A stretch of 64,000 nucleotides of DNA from Ottelia alismoides (GCA_037367405.1 JAZKJV010002331.1:124001-188000), one strand, 5' to 3'; positions 49,311-60,869 are shown, counted from the stretch's first letter. Notes: generated by a model from the sequence alone, not told the origin. Numbers and translations: made by a program.

Positions 49311-51310
49311 CTCACTCCGTTTTTGGCCAACCGCAAAGCCTAGATCATTGCCAAGCATCTCGATTTTACATTCTTAGCGCCTATCCAATCCGTCCTAATA
49401 GACTTCCAGAACTCCATAACACTGCAGTATGTATCCACTGATAGCCAAAAAGACTCGACGCCACCCTGGATCCCATATAACCGAAGAACAAATGTTCAAC
49501 ATCCTTTGCATTCCCCAAGCAGTGGGGACACACTTTGTATGCTGTCGATACGAACCTCAAAAACCTATCCTTGGTAAATAATCTTCCCCTCCTGAAAAGC
49601 CAAGGGAATACCTTCACTCGAGTCGGAAACTTCCACTTCCAAATCCGCTCCCAATCCGTCACACACCCCTAAAGATCAAAGATCAGGGGGTCCTTCAAAG
49701 CCATGTATGTCGTCCCAATCGAAAAGGACCCATCGCACCATGTTCAACAGTCGTGGCTGTTAGTGGGCCCAGCTAGGCCCTCCAGCTCCTTAACCAAAAC
49801 CATGAGTCCCTTCATGCGTTGGTCAGAAAGCTCCGATCTGAATTGTGAAGCACAAGAACCCATCCTACGCCTCTGCCACCCTGCCAATCGCCTTTAGTCG
49901 TGGAAATCTCTCCTGCAGAACCCCACACTCACTCCAATCATCCGCCCATAATCAGAATCCACTGCCGTCCCCTATGATCGGTCTCAAGAACAACTGTATC
50001 TCCTGTTCCACGTTGCAAATACCTCTCTAGAAGTAGGAAGGTGAGGGTCCAAGCTACCCAGGTGCAGGGAAGGTGAACCCATGCTCATACACCCTCCAGA
50101 TCAGGCCACAAACCAAGTTGTCGCATTCACCCCAGACTCAGTTGATCCACTTGTTCAACATGGCCTTATTCATTGCCGCAAACTCCGTACGCCAAGCCCT
50201 CCGTCCTCCTTCGAACATTCCACCGACTTCCAATCTACCAAAAGGAGCCCATTTGATTGTCCTGATGATGACCAGAAAAACTGCCTCATGATGGACTCAA
50301 GCCTCGTCCTCACCCCCACATGCAACAGTCGAGAGGACATGAAGAAGATTGGGATAACTGACAAGACCGAGAACAACACCAATCTGCCTCCCCTAAACAA
50401 GTAAACAGGCTTCCACTCAACCATCCTTTGCTCTAAATTTTCAATTATAGGTAGCCACTTAGCGGTGTGCGTCCTTCTGGCCACCAACAACATACCAAGG
50501 TATCGCAACGGTAAAGTTCTGCAAGGCGAGCACAACCAATTTGCAAACATGTCAACCTATGCATTGTCAGTCCGAAAGGAACAAACTTTGACTTCTCTGT
50601 TAAGCCTCTTCCCAAATGCTACACTAAACATGTCCATAACCACTGATATACCCCTGCAACTATCAACCCCACCCTCCACAAATAAAATTGTATCGTCCGT
50701 GTACTAAAGAATGAGGACCGTTTGGTCCTCCTTCGAGTAACTGCTACAGAAACCCCCCAGCATAGCATGGGCAACCATGATTGTTAGGGCATTAGTAACC
50801 CGCACAAGTGGCTGGAAATATCCTCCCTTTGGCTGCCCATTCACCAAGACTGCACATGATGTGGTCATGATGCATCTCTTCATCCACGAGATCCACCTGT
50901 CAGGTAAGCCACGTCTATATGAAGATGCTTAAAGAAAACGCCAGTCGACACAGTCGTAGGCCTTTGAGAAATCCACCTTCTAAAGAACACCTTTTCTTTT
51001 CCTACAACACTAATTTGCCACAATCTCGGATGATGTAACCACACCGTCCATGAGCTGCCTTTCAGATAAAAAGACACTCTGAGCTGAAGATATTAACTTG
51101 TTCGACATTCCCCTAAGTTGGTTGGCTCACAACTTAGACAAAATGAGATAAATCACATTGGAGAGCGCAATCGGCTTATAGTATTCAATTCTCGTTGTAA
51201 TGTCCTTGGGGAGCAAGAAAACAAAGGACATCTGATATAGCGAGACCTCTGTTTGGTAGGGTATGGTGCGAGGGTGGTAGACAGGATGATTTTGTAACTT
51301 GGGGAGCTTC
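49311..51310 (-). pseudogene. L1 LINE, reverse transcriptase to zinc finger, minus strand
   Basis: Read on the minus strand from 51310: FVFLLPKD and YKPIALSNVIY (fingers), NKLISSAQSVFL (about 51090), the active site YTDDTILF (about 50695, with a stop just before it; YTDD instead of the more usual F/YADD), LPLRYLGMLL (about 50510), the thumb, and the zf-RVT finger WKWKFPTRVKVFPWLF...CPHC...H (about 49500-49640). Stops and shifts are frequent. The endonuclease half of the same type of element is at 61762-62545, so this LINE was split by the copia element and hAT insertions. Confidence 0.8.
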
Positions 51311-51497
51311 ACCCCCTTTGGATTTTAGCAACTGAGATGAAACAATTCTATAGCTTCTACATATCTGATATATCTTGTTCGTTTCATTCCATTTGTTATT
51401 TATCTTCGTAAAAAGATCATCTTTACTGTAATATAATCTGTAATTAATTATGTTATTTACCAGAACTTTGTCTATGTCAGTTATTTTTTGAAACAAA
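51311..51497. other. Short AT-rich spacer next to copia insertion
   Basis: No recognisable LINE sequence; it separates the LINE fragment from the copia LTR. Confidence 0.3.
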
Positions 51498-51641
51498 TGT
51501 TAAGATATTCATGCTATTTTGTCCTTTCTTTATATTGTTTATTTCCATTGTCCTATTTATGTAATTTACCCTTAGAGCTTTTCTCCTATATAAGAGAGCT
51601 CTAGGGTTAGGTGGAATACATCTTTCTTTTCCCTCTCAACA
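51498..51641 (+). repeat. Copia 5' LTR
   Basis: TGTTAAGATATT to CCTCTCAACA, with TATA box CTATATAAG near 51592. Confidence 0.93.
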
Positions 51642-51653
51642 TGGTATCAGAGC
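51642..51653 (+). promoter_or_regulatory. Copia primer binding site, initiator tRNA-Met
   Basis: TGGTATCAGAGC follows the LTR with no gap. Confidence 0.93.
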
Positions 51654-52447
51654 GACGGCCCTAGAATCCTGACCCCACCAAAACCCTAACTACCCTCGGG
51701 CTCACCGTCGCCGCCACCCAACCCCTTTGCGGGTGCCGCCGCCGCCCAGCCCCCTGTGGGCACCGCCTTTCCGCTCACTGTAGGCGCCGCTGCCCAGTCA
51801 CACGTTCATGCATTCGCACATGTCACTCGTGATCACGTCATCGCCCCCTTAGGGCTTCACACGTGATCCTCGTGTTCACGCCTAGCATGGCAGTTGCCTC
51901 TCCCGCCGCATCTAGTCGCCGCCGCGCGGCCCACCTCATCTTCACGCGCGATTGTCTTCCTGCGGGTTCCTCTTTTGGGTATCTAGGGTGTCACGTGAAG
52001 CCCTAGCAACATCCTAGCTACCCAAAGGACTCTTCAAAGAATGGAAGAGGTTGTGGTATGAGTCTGCACCCACAACCATCTTCCTGTATGTCAGTGTAGA
52101 CGCCGATATCTCCTGTTTCCATCCCAGTCTTGAAGGTAGTTGTCATCATGTCCGACAACAAAGTGGGCGTTCCATCCCTAGGTACCTTCAAAGGTCCGGC
52201 ACCCATTGTCAAAATGGATGGAACCAACTATGAACTGTGTGCCATGCAGTTCATGAGTTTGATGCAGTGTAATGGCAAGAAGCACATCCTCACTGCTAAG
52301 GAGCCATGTGACAAGACTGAGACGAATGCCTCATGGGAGGCGGATGATGCGTATGCTCGCGTATGGCTATCTGGGACTGTATCCACATAGATAGCTAATA
52401 ATATTTTGAGCCAGCCTACTGCAAAGGCTATGTGGGACATTACATGG

Positions 52448-53572
52448 AAGGCCATATCGATATCGTTTCGGTCCGCCCGGAAATGGATATATTGGGATAT
52501 ATCGACGATTTATCGACGATATCGGTGGAAATGTCGAAAATGGCTCAAAAAGCCAATTTTTTTGGCATTTTTTCAGAAATTAAGATCATCCAAGATATTA
52601 GAACAACAAATAACCTACAAATACACACTTATATCACACATATCGGTTATTTATAGACCATATATCGCGCATATCGATCATCATATCGAACATATCGCTG
52701 CTAATGTTTATTCCTAACCTTTTAGAAATGGATTCTATTCAAGTTCTTATAACATTAAATAACTTACAAATATAGACTTAGATGACACATATAGATCATT
52801 TGTGAAGACTATGATCCTTATATTGCACATATCGATCATATCGAAATATCGCTGGTACTGTTAGTTGTTGACCTATATATATTGAAAATGGAGTTCATCC
52901 AAGTTCTTAGATCAATAAATAGCTTACAAATATACTCTTAGATCACACATATCGCTCAATCTATGAAGCTTATATTGCATATATCGATCATTTTGAACAT
53001 ATCGATATTAATGTTTGATTCTTGACTTATAGATATTTTATTTTTGAAGAATTGACTTATAGATATTGGAAATCAATTTCATTCAAGTCTTACAACATGA
53101 ATAACTTGTAAACATACGCCAATTTGAAGAACCATTGTACGCACCCTCCTGTCGCACCATACCCTATCAGTACGGGGGTCTCGCTGCCCGATCAACGAGC
53201 CTGGGGGGGCAGGTTGGCCCCCCTTGCAGGGGTGCGGGGGCAGCGCCCCCGACCGGAAACAAAATATATATAAACCATTGTGTGTTTTAGTCTAGATATA
53301 TGTGTTTTAATACTAGGTGTTCAATCAATCTTCTATGAATAATAACATTGATATATAGAGATATCGGTGAAATATCGATGACATCGATCGATATCCGGGA
53401 TTTTTTCTACTGAAACCAATCATTTTTGACCGATATGAGGCGATATGGTGATATATCGCCGATATATCGACGATTTATCGCCGATATCCCTATAAAAGGA
53501 GATACTGGGTAATATCGAAATCCCTACCCTGTCCAAACCGATATATCGGCGATATATCGCCGATACGGCCTT
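52448..53572. mobile_element. hAT-type element with ATATCG/GCGATATATCGGC words and 150-bp tandem repeats
   Basis: Ends AAGGCCATATCGATATCG and, in complement, AAGGCCGTATCGGCGATA. It is flanked by CATGG on both sides (52443-52447, 53573-53577), at least a 5-bp duplication; an eroded 8-bp one is possible. It interrupts copia gag, which reads through if it is removed. Each end, about 120-200 bp, is nearly all CGATAT, GCCGAT and CGACGAT words. The interior has three to four units of about 150-175 bp starting near 52587, 52738, 52895 and 53070 (words AATAACTTACAAATA and CACATATCG). It contains a further 134-bp insertion. Confidence 0.75.
53139..53272. mobile_element. 134-bp GC-rich insertion with 9-bp target duplication, class unknown
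   Basis: It is flanked by perfect AACCATTGT (53130-53138, 53273-53281). The body is very GC-rich, contains the near palindrome GCGGGGGCAGCGCCCCCG, and ends in an A-rich tail AAACAAAATATATATA. I do not see pol III A and B boxes or inverted ends. A tail plus target duplication hints at retroposition. Confidence 0.6.
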
Positions 53573-56500
53573 CATGGGGCATTCTTGCCGCGACATACTC
53601 TCCGGTAAAGAATGAGTCGAAGATACTACATCTCCAGCACGATATCTTCACATCGAAGCAGAATGGTCGCCCTCTCCATGCCCTCTATACTTCTTTGAGG
53701 GTATGTTTAAGAAGCTACATGGCTACATATCCTTGACTGCTACACCAGAGCAGCTCAAGGCATACAGAGACTCTGTGATGACTGGAGTGTTTCTAGTAGA
53801 TCTGGATCCAGAGTATGATGCAGCTCGTGCCCAGATCCTCACTGATGCTACAATACCTCCAATGGAGGAGGCTTATCGTAGACTGAGTAGACTATCTATA
53901 TCTTCAGGTAGTCCTCTTCAGTCCCAGACTTCTTCAGCTATGGCGGCATCACGTGGTAGAGGGAGTCATATACCATATCGTGGCAGGGGAAGTTCCAACC
54001 GCGGCAAAGGTGGGGGAGTTCGACCTCGTCAGCCGTGCACCTATTGCCACTGGACATGCCATTCTGAGGAAACATGCTATTCTAAGCATGAGTTTCCTGC
54101 ATCAGCCAGAGTTGCAAAGCAGACACAATAGGTTGGGACTCCATCACTTGCATCTGATCAGAGATTTGACGAGCTTGTAGCACGACTGAGAGAGATCATG
54201 CCTGGCACATCTGGATTTACTAGTTCTCCTTTAGGATCCTCAGAGGTTGCTGCCTCAGCATCTGCATCTACATCAGGTATAGACTATGCTTTTACTAGTT
54301 GCTGCAGGGTAGACTTATCAAAATGGATTATGGATTCCGGTGCATCCCATCATCTCTGTAGTGACAGAGGTCAGTTTAGTGTTTTTTGTCCTGTTCAGCC
54401 TGGATGATCAGTCGTGATAGCAGATGGTACACATTCCCCCGTCACTGGTCAGGGGGAGGTGCATCTGACTTCTACATTGAGGCTTCCTAATGTTCTCTAT
54501 GCTCCTGAATTTTCTATGAATTTATTATCAATTAGTCAAATCACCAAAGATTTACATTGTCGTGCCATATTTGATCCATCTGCTCTTGTGTTTCAGGACA
54601 TACTTACAGGTAGGGTGATTGGAACTGACCGTGAGCAAGGGAGCCTCTACAGACTTGTGCAATCTCCGTACGTTGGCACCTCTTCTTCTCTCCGCACTGG
54701 ATCTATTTCTCCGTACATGTGGCATCTGTGATTTGGTCATCTTCCTCTGCAAAAGTTGATCCATGTTCTTCCATAGATTTCTCCTAGCTTTACTTTCCAG
54801 TGCGAGGCTTGCCAGCTTGGGAAGCATCATCGATCTTCGTTCCAGAGTCGTCAGGGTCCAAGTAGTCATAATTTGTTTGAGTTGCTCCATTTTGATATTT
54901 GGAGTCCTAGTCGTGTCCCAGATCATCAGGGACATATATTTTATCTGGTTGCAATTGATGGGTTTTCTAGGTTGTCTTGGGTTTTTCTTCTTAAAAATAA
55001 GTCTAATGCTAGTCCTCTTATTCAATCTTTTCTTAATGAAATAAAGAACATTTTCTCTGCCAGAGTCAAGTATATACGTTCTGATAATGCTCTAGAATTT
55101 TGCGGCACTCAACTCTCTCAATTTCTTAAGTCTTGTGGTATTGTGCATCAAACGTCTTGTGCATATACCTCCCAACAGAATTGGGTGGCTGAAAGAAAAC
55201 ACCGTCATCTTTTGGATGTTACCGGAACCCTCTTGATTCAGAGTCGTGCTCCTCATTCCTATTGGGGAGATGCGGTTCTAACTGCTTGTTATATGGTGAA
55301 TCGTATGCCTTCCTCGATGTTAGGGGAGAAGATTCTGTTCTTGATTGCGTTTTCCGTGATGGATCTTTTCTCACTTACGTCTCATGTCTTTGGGTCGGTT
55401 GCATTTGTTCATCAACTCTCTCCTGGTTTTGACAAGCTCTCTCCCAGAGCTGTCAAATGTGTGTTTGTTGGGTATTCCAAAACCCAAAAGGGATATCGTT
55501 GTTTCGATCCTGTTCGACGAAGGTACTATGCCAGTGTTGATGTCACCTTCTTTGAGTCCATTATGTATTTTTCTCCCACAGGTGACAGGCTTACTCCTTC
55601 AGATGATGGAGAAGAGATCGATATGCCTCCTCCCCCGTCATTACCATATTCTAGTCCATTACTACCACCTCCACCACCTACACCACCACCACCACCACCG
55701 CCACCACCACCACCTCCTCGTTTCTTTCCGCAGGTCTACTAGCGAAGGCCCCGTGCTCATGTGCCTCCTCCATCAGCCATCACACCTAAGGTATGTACTG
55801 AGCATTTGAGTTCCTCTAATAGCACTGGTGATTTGCTTGTACAGACTGAGGTACAAGGTGCAGATACTGTCGCTACTACTCCTACTGACGATTTGGATAG
55901 GCGTATTGCACTTCGACGGTAGAAACGAGCATGTACTATGCACCTTATGGGTGCCCATGTTTCCTTGGAGCATCTTTCCAAGGATTTTCAGCACTTTGTT
56001 GTGGGGTTGTCTGCTATAGCGACACCACCGTCATATCACGAAGCAATGCAGAGCAGTCAATGGCGTTTGGCTATGGAAGAGGAGATGGCGGCTTTACAAT
56101 CACGAGGTACGTGGAGTGTTGTTCATGCTCCACCAGGTACGTCTGTTGTTGGAAGCAAGTGGGTATTTACTATGAAGCATGGGCCGATGGTACAGTAGAC
56201 AGATACAAGGCCATGCTGGTTGCTCGTGGGTTCACCCAAACTTATGGGGTGGACTATTATGACACTTTTTCTCCTGTAGCGCGTCACTCTACCTTGAGGA
56301 TTCTTATTGCGGTTGTCGTGGTACATGATTGGCCCCTTTTCCAAGTGGATGTAAAGAATGCTTTCTTGTATGGTGATTTGCGGGAGGAGGTTTACATGCA
56401 GTAGCCACCTGAGTTTGCTGTTGAGGGGGAATCCAGTATGGTGTGCCGTCTTCATAAGGCTATATACGGCCTTAAGCAGAGTCCGAGGGATTGGTTTCAG

Positions 56501-56622
56501 AAGCTCTCAGAATTGATTGAACAGAAGAGGTTTGTCAGATCTACTGTAGATCATACTCTCTTTGTATAGAGACACCAGAGAGGTATTGTAGTCATCTTGG
56601 TTTATGTTGATGACATTGTTAT

Positions 56623-56936
56623 TTTTAGAAAATCGGAAGCGGAAGCGAACATGGAATAAAGATAATAAAAGAATAAAGAACAGCGAGATTTTTACGTGGA
56701 ACCCTACTCCGTAAGGAGCGGGATGAAACCACGGGAGAAGCCCTCAACGGGGCGTGTTTGTCTATTAACTTTCTCATCTGTTACAGGAGGCTGGGGCTCC
56801 TTATATAGCCTCTCCAGAGCCTCCAAGTCCCACCACTGGACGATGTGGGACTAAACACTGGATGGGGTAAATGGATCCTGGAGGTATCCATTTACCCATC
56901 TACAACTCAATAGGCGCACTACTAAATACTCCAACA
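56623..56936 (-). repeat. 3' LTR of short-LTR derivative
   Basis: Ends AAATACTCCAACA; the terminal TG is mutated to TT. It holds the hairpin GGGGTAAATGGATCC...GTATCCATTTACCC at 56865-56896 and, on the minus strand, a GGCTATATAAGG TATA region. Confidence 0.92.
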
Positions 56937-56955
56937 CTCCCCCTCAAGCTGGAGC
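56937..56955 (-). promoter_or_regulatory. Polypurine tract of short-LTR derivative
   Basis: The minus strand reads GCTCCAGCTTGAGGGGGAG before the LTR start TGTTGGAG. Confidence 0.88.
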
Positions 56956-57900
56956 ATGCAATGCTCAGCTTGGACAAACAAACAGAAAGGAACTCAACTC
57001 AACGCTACAGGACACTACGGACAATATCAACCCAACACGCACATGCTGCAGTCGAGGACGTTGCTTCTCATGCCGTGCAGGTGAGGAGGACGAACGGGCT
57101 GGAGTGTGAGTCAACTGAAGACTCGGAATCTGATCATCGAGTTTGAAACTGCGCCTGAAGTCTCCTCGTCGGAGAACTGGGTCTCTCCCATCTAGCTCAG
57201 AGAATGCTGCACTGCTCTGGTGTGCCTATGATACCACATGAAAACCCTTGCCCTCAAGGGAATGGTCCTTTGCTCTGGAGTTCCTATGGCTCACATGAAA
57301 ACTCTGGCCAAACAACAACAAGAATGATGGGGACCGCGAAACAAATGATGGCAACTTATGCTCATCTGACAATGACCGCATACTCGTGCGTGTCTGAAAA
57401 CTGGACTCGGAATCAATCGTCGAGTCTGAAACTGGACTGTAGAGTTTGAACAATGTGCACTGGCCTGAAATATGAAGATCTGATATTTGGAGCATCTGAA
57501 TAGACATGTGACTCTACATATATACTCCCCCTTTCTCCCATACTTGTCGGAAAATGAACATCGACAAAGTTGGGAGAAGACAAGACAAATAGGGGTACAC
57601 AATACCAATAAGCCGTTACAGATTTTTCGGCTTCTCAAAACAAGGATAACTTTTGGCCGTTTCATTTTTTTTACGGCTCCCTCCTTTTTTTTCGTAAATG
57701 CGTACAACTTTTCTTTGTACGCCTCCTTTTTTTTCAAAATCACACATTTTTTTTGCATTTTGCGTATGTTTTTTTAATGTACGCACCTTTTATCTCCTTT
57801 TTTTGCAACAAATTAACTCAGCCCAAATAGGGCCCAACACCTCAGCCTCCCCTTATTTTTTTTCTCAAAACTCACGGCCTCTCTCTCTCTATATATATAT
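56956..57900 (-). other. Internal non-coding part of short-LTR derivative
   Basis: The first 600 bases match 63580-64000 of the other copy. At 57660-57800 there are at least five runs of seven or more T. No gag or pol motif. Confidence 0.55.
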
Positions 57901-58290
57901 ATGAGGATGGGGAGCTTGCACCAAGGTGCATGTAACTTTACATGCACCGGTGCTTATATCTTCCACATTTTTTTTCTTTTTTGAAAAATATCACCATGTA
58001 TATTCATCCATATATCCCTCCAATATGTCATGCGAATTTCGTCAGAAACAGACTCTTATGACCTCCATCCAGAATAGGTCGATTACAACAATTCCAAGAC
58101 CGTTAAAATTACATGTTCTGGATGGAGGTCATAGGAGTCTTTGTTTCTGACGAAATTCGAATGACATATTGGAGGGATATATGGATGAATATACATGGTG
58201 GTATTTTTCAAAAAAGTAAAAAAATGTGGAAGATATAAGCACCGGTGCATGTAAAGTTACATACACCTTGGTGCAAGCTCCCCATCCTCT
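57901..58290. mobile_element. Fold-back (long inverted repeat) MITE
   Basis: Two arms of about 170-185 bp are nearly exact complements, from GGATGGGGAGCTTGCACC at the left to GGTGCAAGCTCCCCATCC at the right, with a loop of about 45 bases around 58095. It is bordered by CT/TA-rich sequence (tatatat on the left, tctctctatatat on the right), so a TA-type duplication cannot be resolved. It has no coding capacity. It lies inside the short-LTR derivative. Confidence 0.85.
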
Positions 58291-58445
58291 CTCTCTATAT
58301 ATATTTCGGCCCAAACTCTTTTTTTTTCTCAGGCCTCGGCCCATATGGGCCTCTCTCTCTCTTTGAAACCATGCTCGGCAGGCCCCTTGGGCTTTACATT
58401 TTTTTAACGCCACAGGTTTTTCTCTCTTTTTTTTAATGGGGCCCA

Positions 58446-59098
58446 TTACTCCTGTCTAGGGTTCCCAACGTGGGAACCCTCCTTACGATGAAGCGCCGCA
58501 CCCCCCCGATGGGGGTTTCTCGCCTGGGAGATAAGATGGCTCGCGAGGAGGCGGAGGGCCTTGCGCTGTTGGGTCACGCCGCCTGGAGAGGAAACTGGAG
58601 CCTCGCCAGAGCACGCCTGGGGGCTATGCGACGCCGCACAGGGCACCGCCAGGAAACCTTGCTGCAGTTGCTGCGGCACCACATGGAGAGGAGGTCGCCG
58701 CCTGGGGATTCGCGGGCTGGAGATGCGCGTGATGCCTGCACGCACTGGAGATGCATTAACTGGAGAGTCACCGCCTGCGCGTGATGCGCCTGTTGTGCAG
58801 GGATCTGGAACTGGAACTGGAATGCGGCAAGGGATCTGATGGAGGCGCACCGACGCTGTGGATTGATATCGCCGACAGTTGTGCGATCCTTGTTTGATTG
58901 GGCTTGCGAGTTGTGCACTGCAGAATGATCTGCAATGCTTGGAGGCTGGACGAGCATCGCGCCGTGACGGGCTGGACAAGAACGACTGACAGAAATTAGG
59001 GTTTCAATCGAAACCCTAAACTTGGATAGAGCACGGCTAGAACCCTTCTTGATGATGACAATCATAAACAACTGAACTTCAAGAACAATCTTCAACAA
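58446..59098 (-). other. Overlapping open frames after the primer site, no known family
   Basis: Minus-strand frames 59098-58574 (174 codons) and 58979-58446 (177 codons) overlap in different registers in a GC-richer stretch with repeated CTGGAGATGC- and GCCTGGAGA-like words. Position is where gag would be, but there is no zinc knuckle or gag core. They may be degenerate captured sequence. Confidence 0.3.
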
Positions 59099-59151
59099 TA
59101 ATCAAGAACCGAATCTCGAAAAAAAAACATAAAATCCTCGAGAATCGACCC

Positions 59152-59163
59152 GCTCTGATACCA
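59152..59163 (-). promoter_or_regulatory. Primer binding site of short-LTR derivative
   Basis: The minus strand reads TGGTATCAGAGC, abutting the LTR at 59164. Confidence 0.93.
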
Positions 59164-59476
59164 TGTTAGAAAATCGGAAGCGGAAGCGAACATGGAATAA
59201 AGATAATAAAAGAATAAAGAACAACGGGATTTTTACGTGGAACCCTACTCCGTGAGGAGCGGGATGAAACCACGGGAGAAGCCCTCAACGGGGCGTGTTT
59301 GTCTATTGACTTTCTCATCTGTTACAGGGGGCCTGGGGCTCCTTATATAGCCTCTCCAGACTCCAAGTCCCACCACTGGACGATGTGGGACTAAACACTG
59401 GATGGGGTAAATGGATCCTGGAGGTATCCATTTACCCATTTACAACTCAATAGGCGCACTACTAAATACTCCAACA
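59164..59476 (-). repeat. 5' LTR of short-LTR derivative
   Basis: TGTTAGAAAATCGG to ACTCCAACA, with the hairpin at 59405-59436. Confidence 0.92.
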
Positions 59477-59784
59477 GTTATCATTGGCAACAATGAACAT
59501 GGCATTCAAGCAGCTAAGGATTTCCTTGGACAACAGTTTGTTACCAAAGACCTTGGTACGCTTCGTTACTTCCTTGGACTGGAATTTGCACGAAATCAGC
59601 AGGGCATGGTTATGACACAAAGGAAGTATGTTACTGATCTTCTATCTGAGACATGCATGACAGGATGTAGACCAACTACTGCCTCGATGGATCCTAATGT
59701 GAAGCACCACAATGGATCTGAGGAGGTGGACAAGAGACGATATTGAGAGCTGGTAGGAAAATTATTGTATGTTACTATTACCAG

Positions 59785-60223
59785 CCGTGAGACCTGCTAT
59801 GCTCTATGGATCTGAATGTTGGCCTGTGAACCATAGACATGTGCAGAGAATGGCTGTAGCAGAAATGAAAATGCTAAGGTGGATGTGTGGACACACACGT
59901 AAAGATCGGATTCGAAATGATGCAATCAGAAAGAAAGTTGGTGTAGCTCCGATCGAGGATAAGATGCGAGAAAACCGCTTAAGATGGTTTGGTCATTTGC
60001 AAAGAAGATCAACATATGCACCGGTTAGGAGATGCGAGTGTTGGGATGTTGAGCCGACTAAGCGAGGGCGAGGACGGCCCGAGAAGTGTTGGAAAGAGAC
60101 TATACGAAGGATCTTAGTTTTTTGGATATAAGCCCGGGATTGACCCAAGATAGATCTGAATGGAGGCAAAGAATCCATGTAGCTGACCCTACTTAATTGT
60201 GGGAAAAGGCTTTGTTGTTGTTG
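59785..60223 (+). mobile_element. 5'-truncated RTE-type LINE inserted in copia pol
   Basis: The frame reads [40 protein letters not shown] and [11 protein letters not shown], the C-terminal end of RTE-clade LINE polymerases, followed by a short 3' region ending TTTGTTGTTGTTG. A perfect 12-bp duplication TACTATTACCAG flanks it (59773-59784, 60224-60235). The coding part stays open for over 100 codons, so the insertion looks fairly young. It interrupts the copia RNase H side of pol. Confidence 0.93.
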
Positions 60224-60856
60224 TACTATTACCAGAACTGATATATCTTTTGCTGTGCGTAGAGTAAGTCAGTTCATGGAGCAACCCAGACAGGCGCACA
60301 TGGATGCATTATTCATGATCCTGAGATATCTGAAGTCATCTCTAGGTGCAGGTCTTCTATTTAGAAGGGATACATCTCTCTCAGTTACAGGGTGTGCAGA
60401 TGCAAATTATGCTGGGTGTCCTAATGATAGAAAGTTTATGTCATGCTTCATTGTGTTTGTTGGTAGCTCACTAGTCTCATGGAAGAGTAAGAAGCAATCG
60501 GTTGTTGCTCGATCCAGTGCAGAATCAGAATATAGGGCAATGGCCCAGGGTAGTACTGAGATGATGTTGGTCAAATCTGTCTTGACCGATTTAACGATTG
60601 AAGTACCTCTTCCTATGCATCTTAAATGCGATAATCAGGCGGCTCTGTTTATAGCTATAATCCAACATTCCATGAAAGGACAAAGCATATTGAGGTGGAT
60701 TGCCACTATACACGTGATTTAATCCAAAAGGGGTTGATTTCAACATCTTATGTAGCATCAGGAGATCAGATTGCAGACATGTTTACTAAGGCACTGGCTA
60801 GAGGTCCTTTTCATAATTGTTGTTCCAAGCTGAGCATGATAGATATATATGCTCCA

Positions 60857-60869
60857 GCTTGAGGGGGAG
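60857..60869 (+). promoter_or_regulatory. Copia polypurine tract
   Basis: GCTTGAGGGGGAG immediately before the 3' LTR. Confidence 0.9.

Larger units (their letters stand above)
52148..54131 (+). pseudogene. Copia gag, split by a hAT-type insertion
   Basis: The frame starts MSDNKVGVPSLG at 52148 and carries the gag core DGTNYELCAMQFM up to about 52442 (one stop at 52388), is cut by the 1.1-kb insertion 52448-53572, and resumes WGILAATYS at about 53574. A shift near 53700 precedes a long open part (53703-54131) that ends with the nucleocapsid zinc knuckle CTYCHWTCHSEETC, of CX2CX4HX4C spacing, after an Arg/Gly-rich basic stretch (ASRGRGSHIPYRGRGSSNRG). Together the parts have the length and order of plant copia gag. 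Gag packages element RNA in virus-like particles; this copy is broken. Confidence 0.82.
56623..59476 (-). mobile_element. Short-LTR, non-autonomous copia derivative inserted in copia pol
   Basis: LTRs 56623-56936 and 59164-59476 (about 314 bp) are flanked by perfect 5-bp GTTAT (56618-56622, 59477-59481). Orientation is minus: the initiator-Met primer site is beside the right LTR and the polypurine tract beside the left. The internal 2.2 kb encodes no recognisable gag or pol, so movement must have relied on another element. The LTRs differ by about 7-8 substitutions and a few small indels. The insertion point is four bases after the YVDD codons of the host copia. A second copy lies at 63245-64000. 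Confidence 0.92.
54132..60722 (+). pseudogene. Copia pol: protease, integrase, reverse transcriptase, RNase H, with nested insertions
   Basis: Visible in order: protease WIMDSGASHHLC with intact DSGAS (about 54325); integrase zinc-binding region (WHL, then CEACQLGKHHRSSF, about 54800); integrase core with DIWSPSRV, RSDNALEF and AERKHRHLLD as the D, D and E positions (about 54890-55200); integrase tail VFVGYSKTQKGYRC; a Pro-rich linker encoded by a CCA/ACC repeat (55660-55720); reverse transcriptase [31 protein letters not shown] and VYVDDIVI (56603-56614 for YVDD); then, after the insertion 56623-59476, FVTKDLGTLRYFLGLEFA; and, after the second insertion, RNase H VARSSAESEYRAMA and CDNQAALFIA. 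Several stops and shifts occur, for example after YMQ at 56403. Encoded enzymes copied and integrated the element; this copy cannot. Confidence 0.88.

Noticed and set aside
52448..53572. Centromeric satellite or tandem-repeat locus
   Set aside because: Only a few 150-bp units, bounded by inverted CATATCG-type ends and a duplicated CATGG within copia gag, so it is a transposable element.
55660..55725. Poly-proline region as a functional SH3-binding domain
   Set aside because: It is a CCA/ACC microsatellite in the spacer between integrase and reverse transcriptase of a dead copia element.
45230..59163. tRNA genes at the TGGTATCAGAGC sites
   Set aside because: Only the 12 bases complementary to a tRNA 3' end are present beside LTRs; these are primer sites and no cloverleaf can be drawn.
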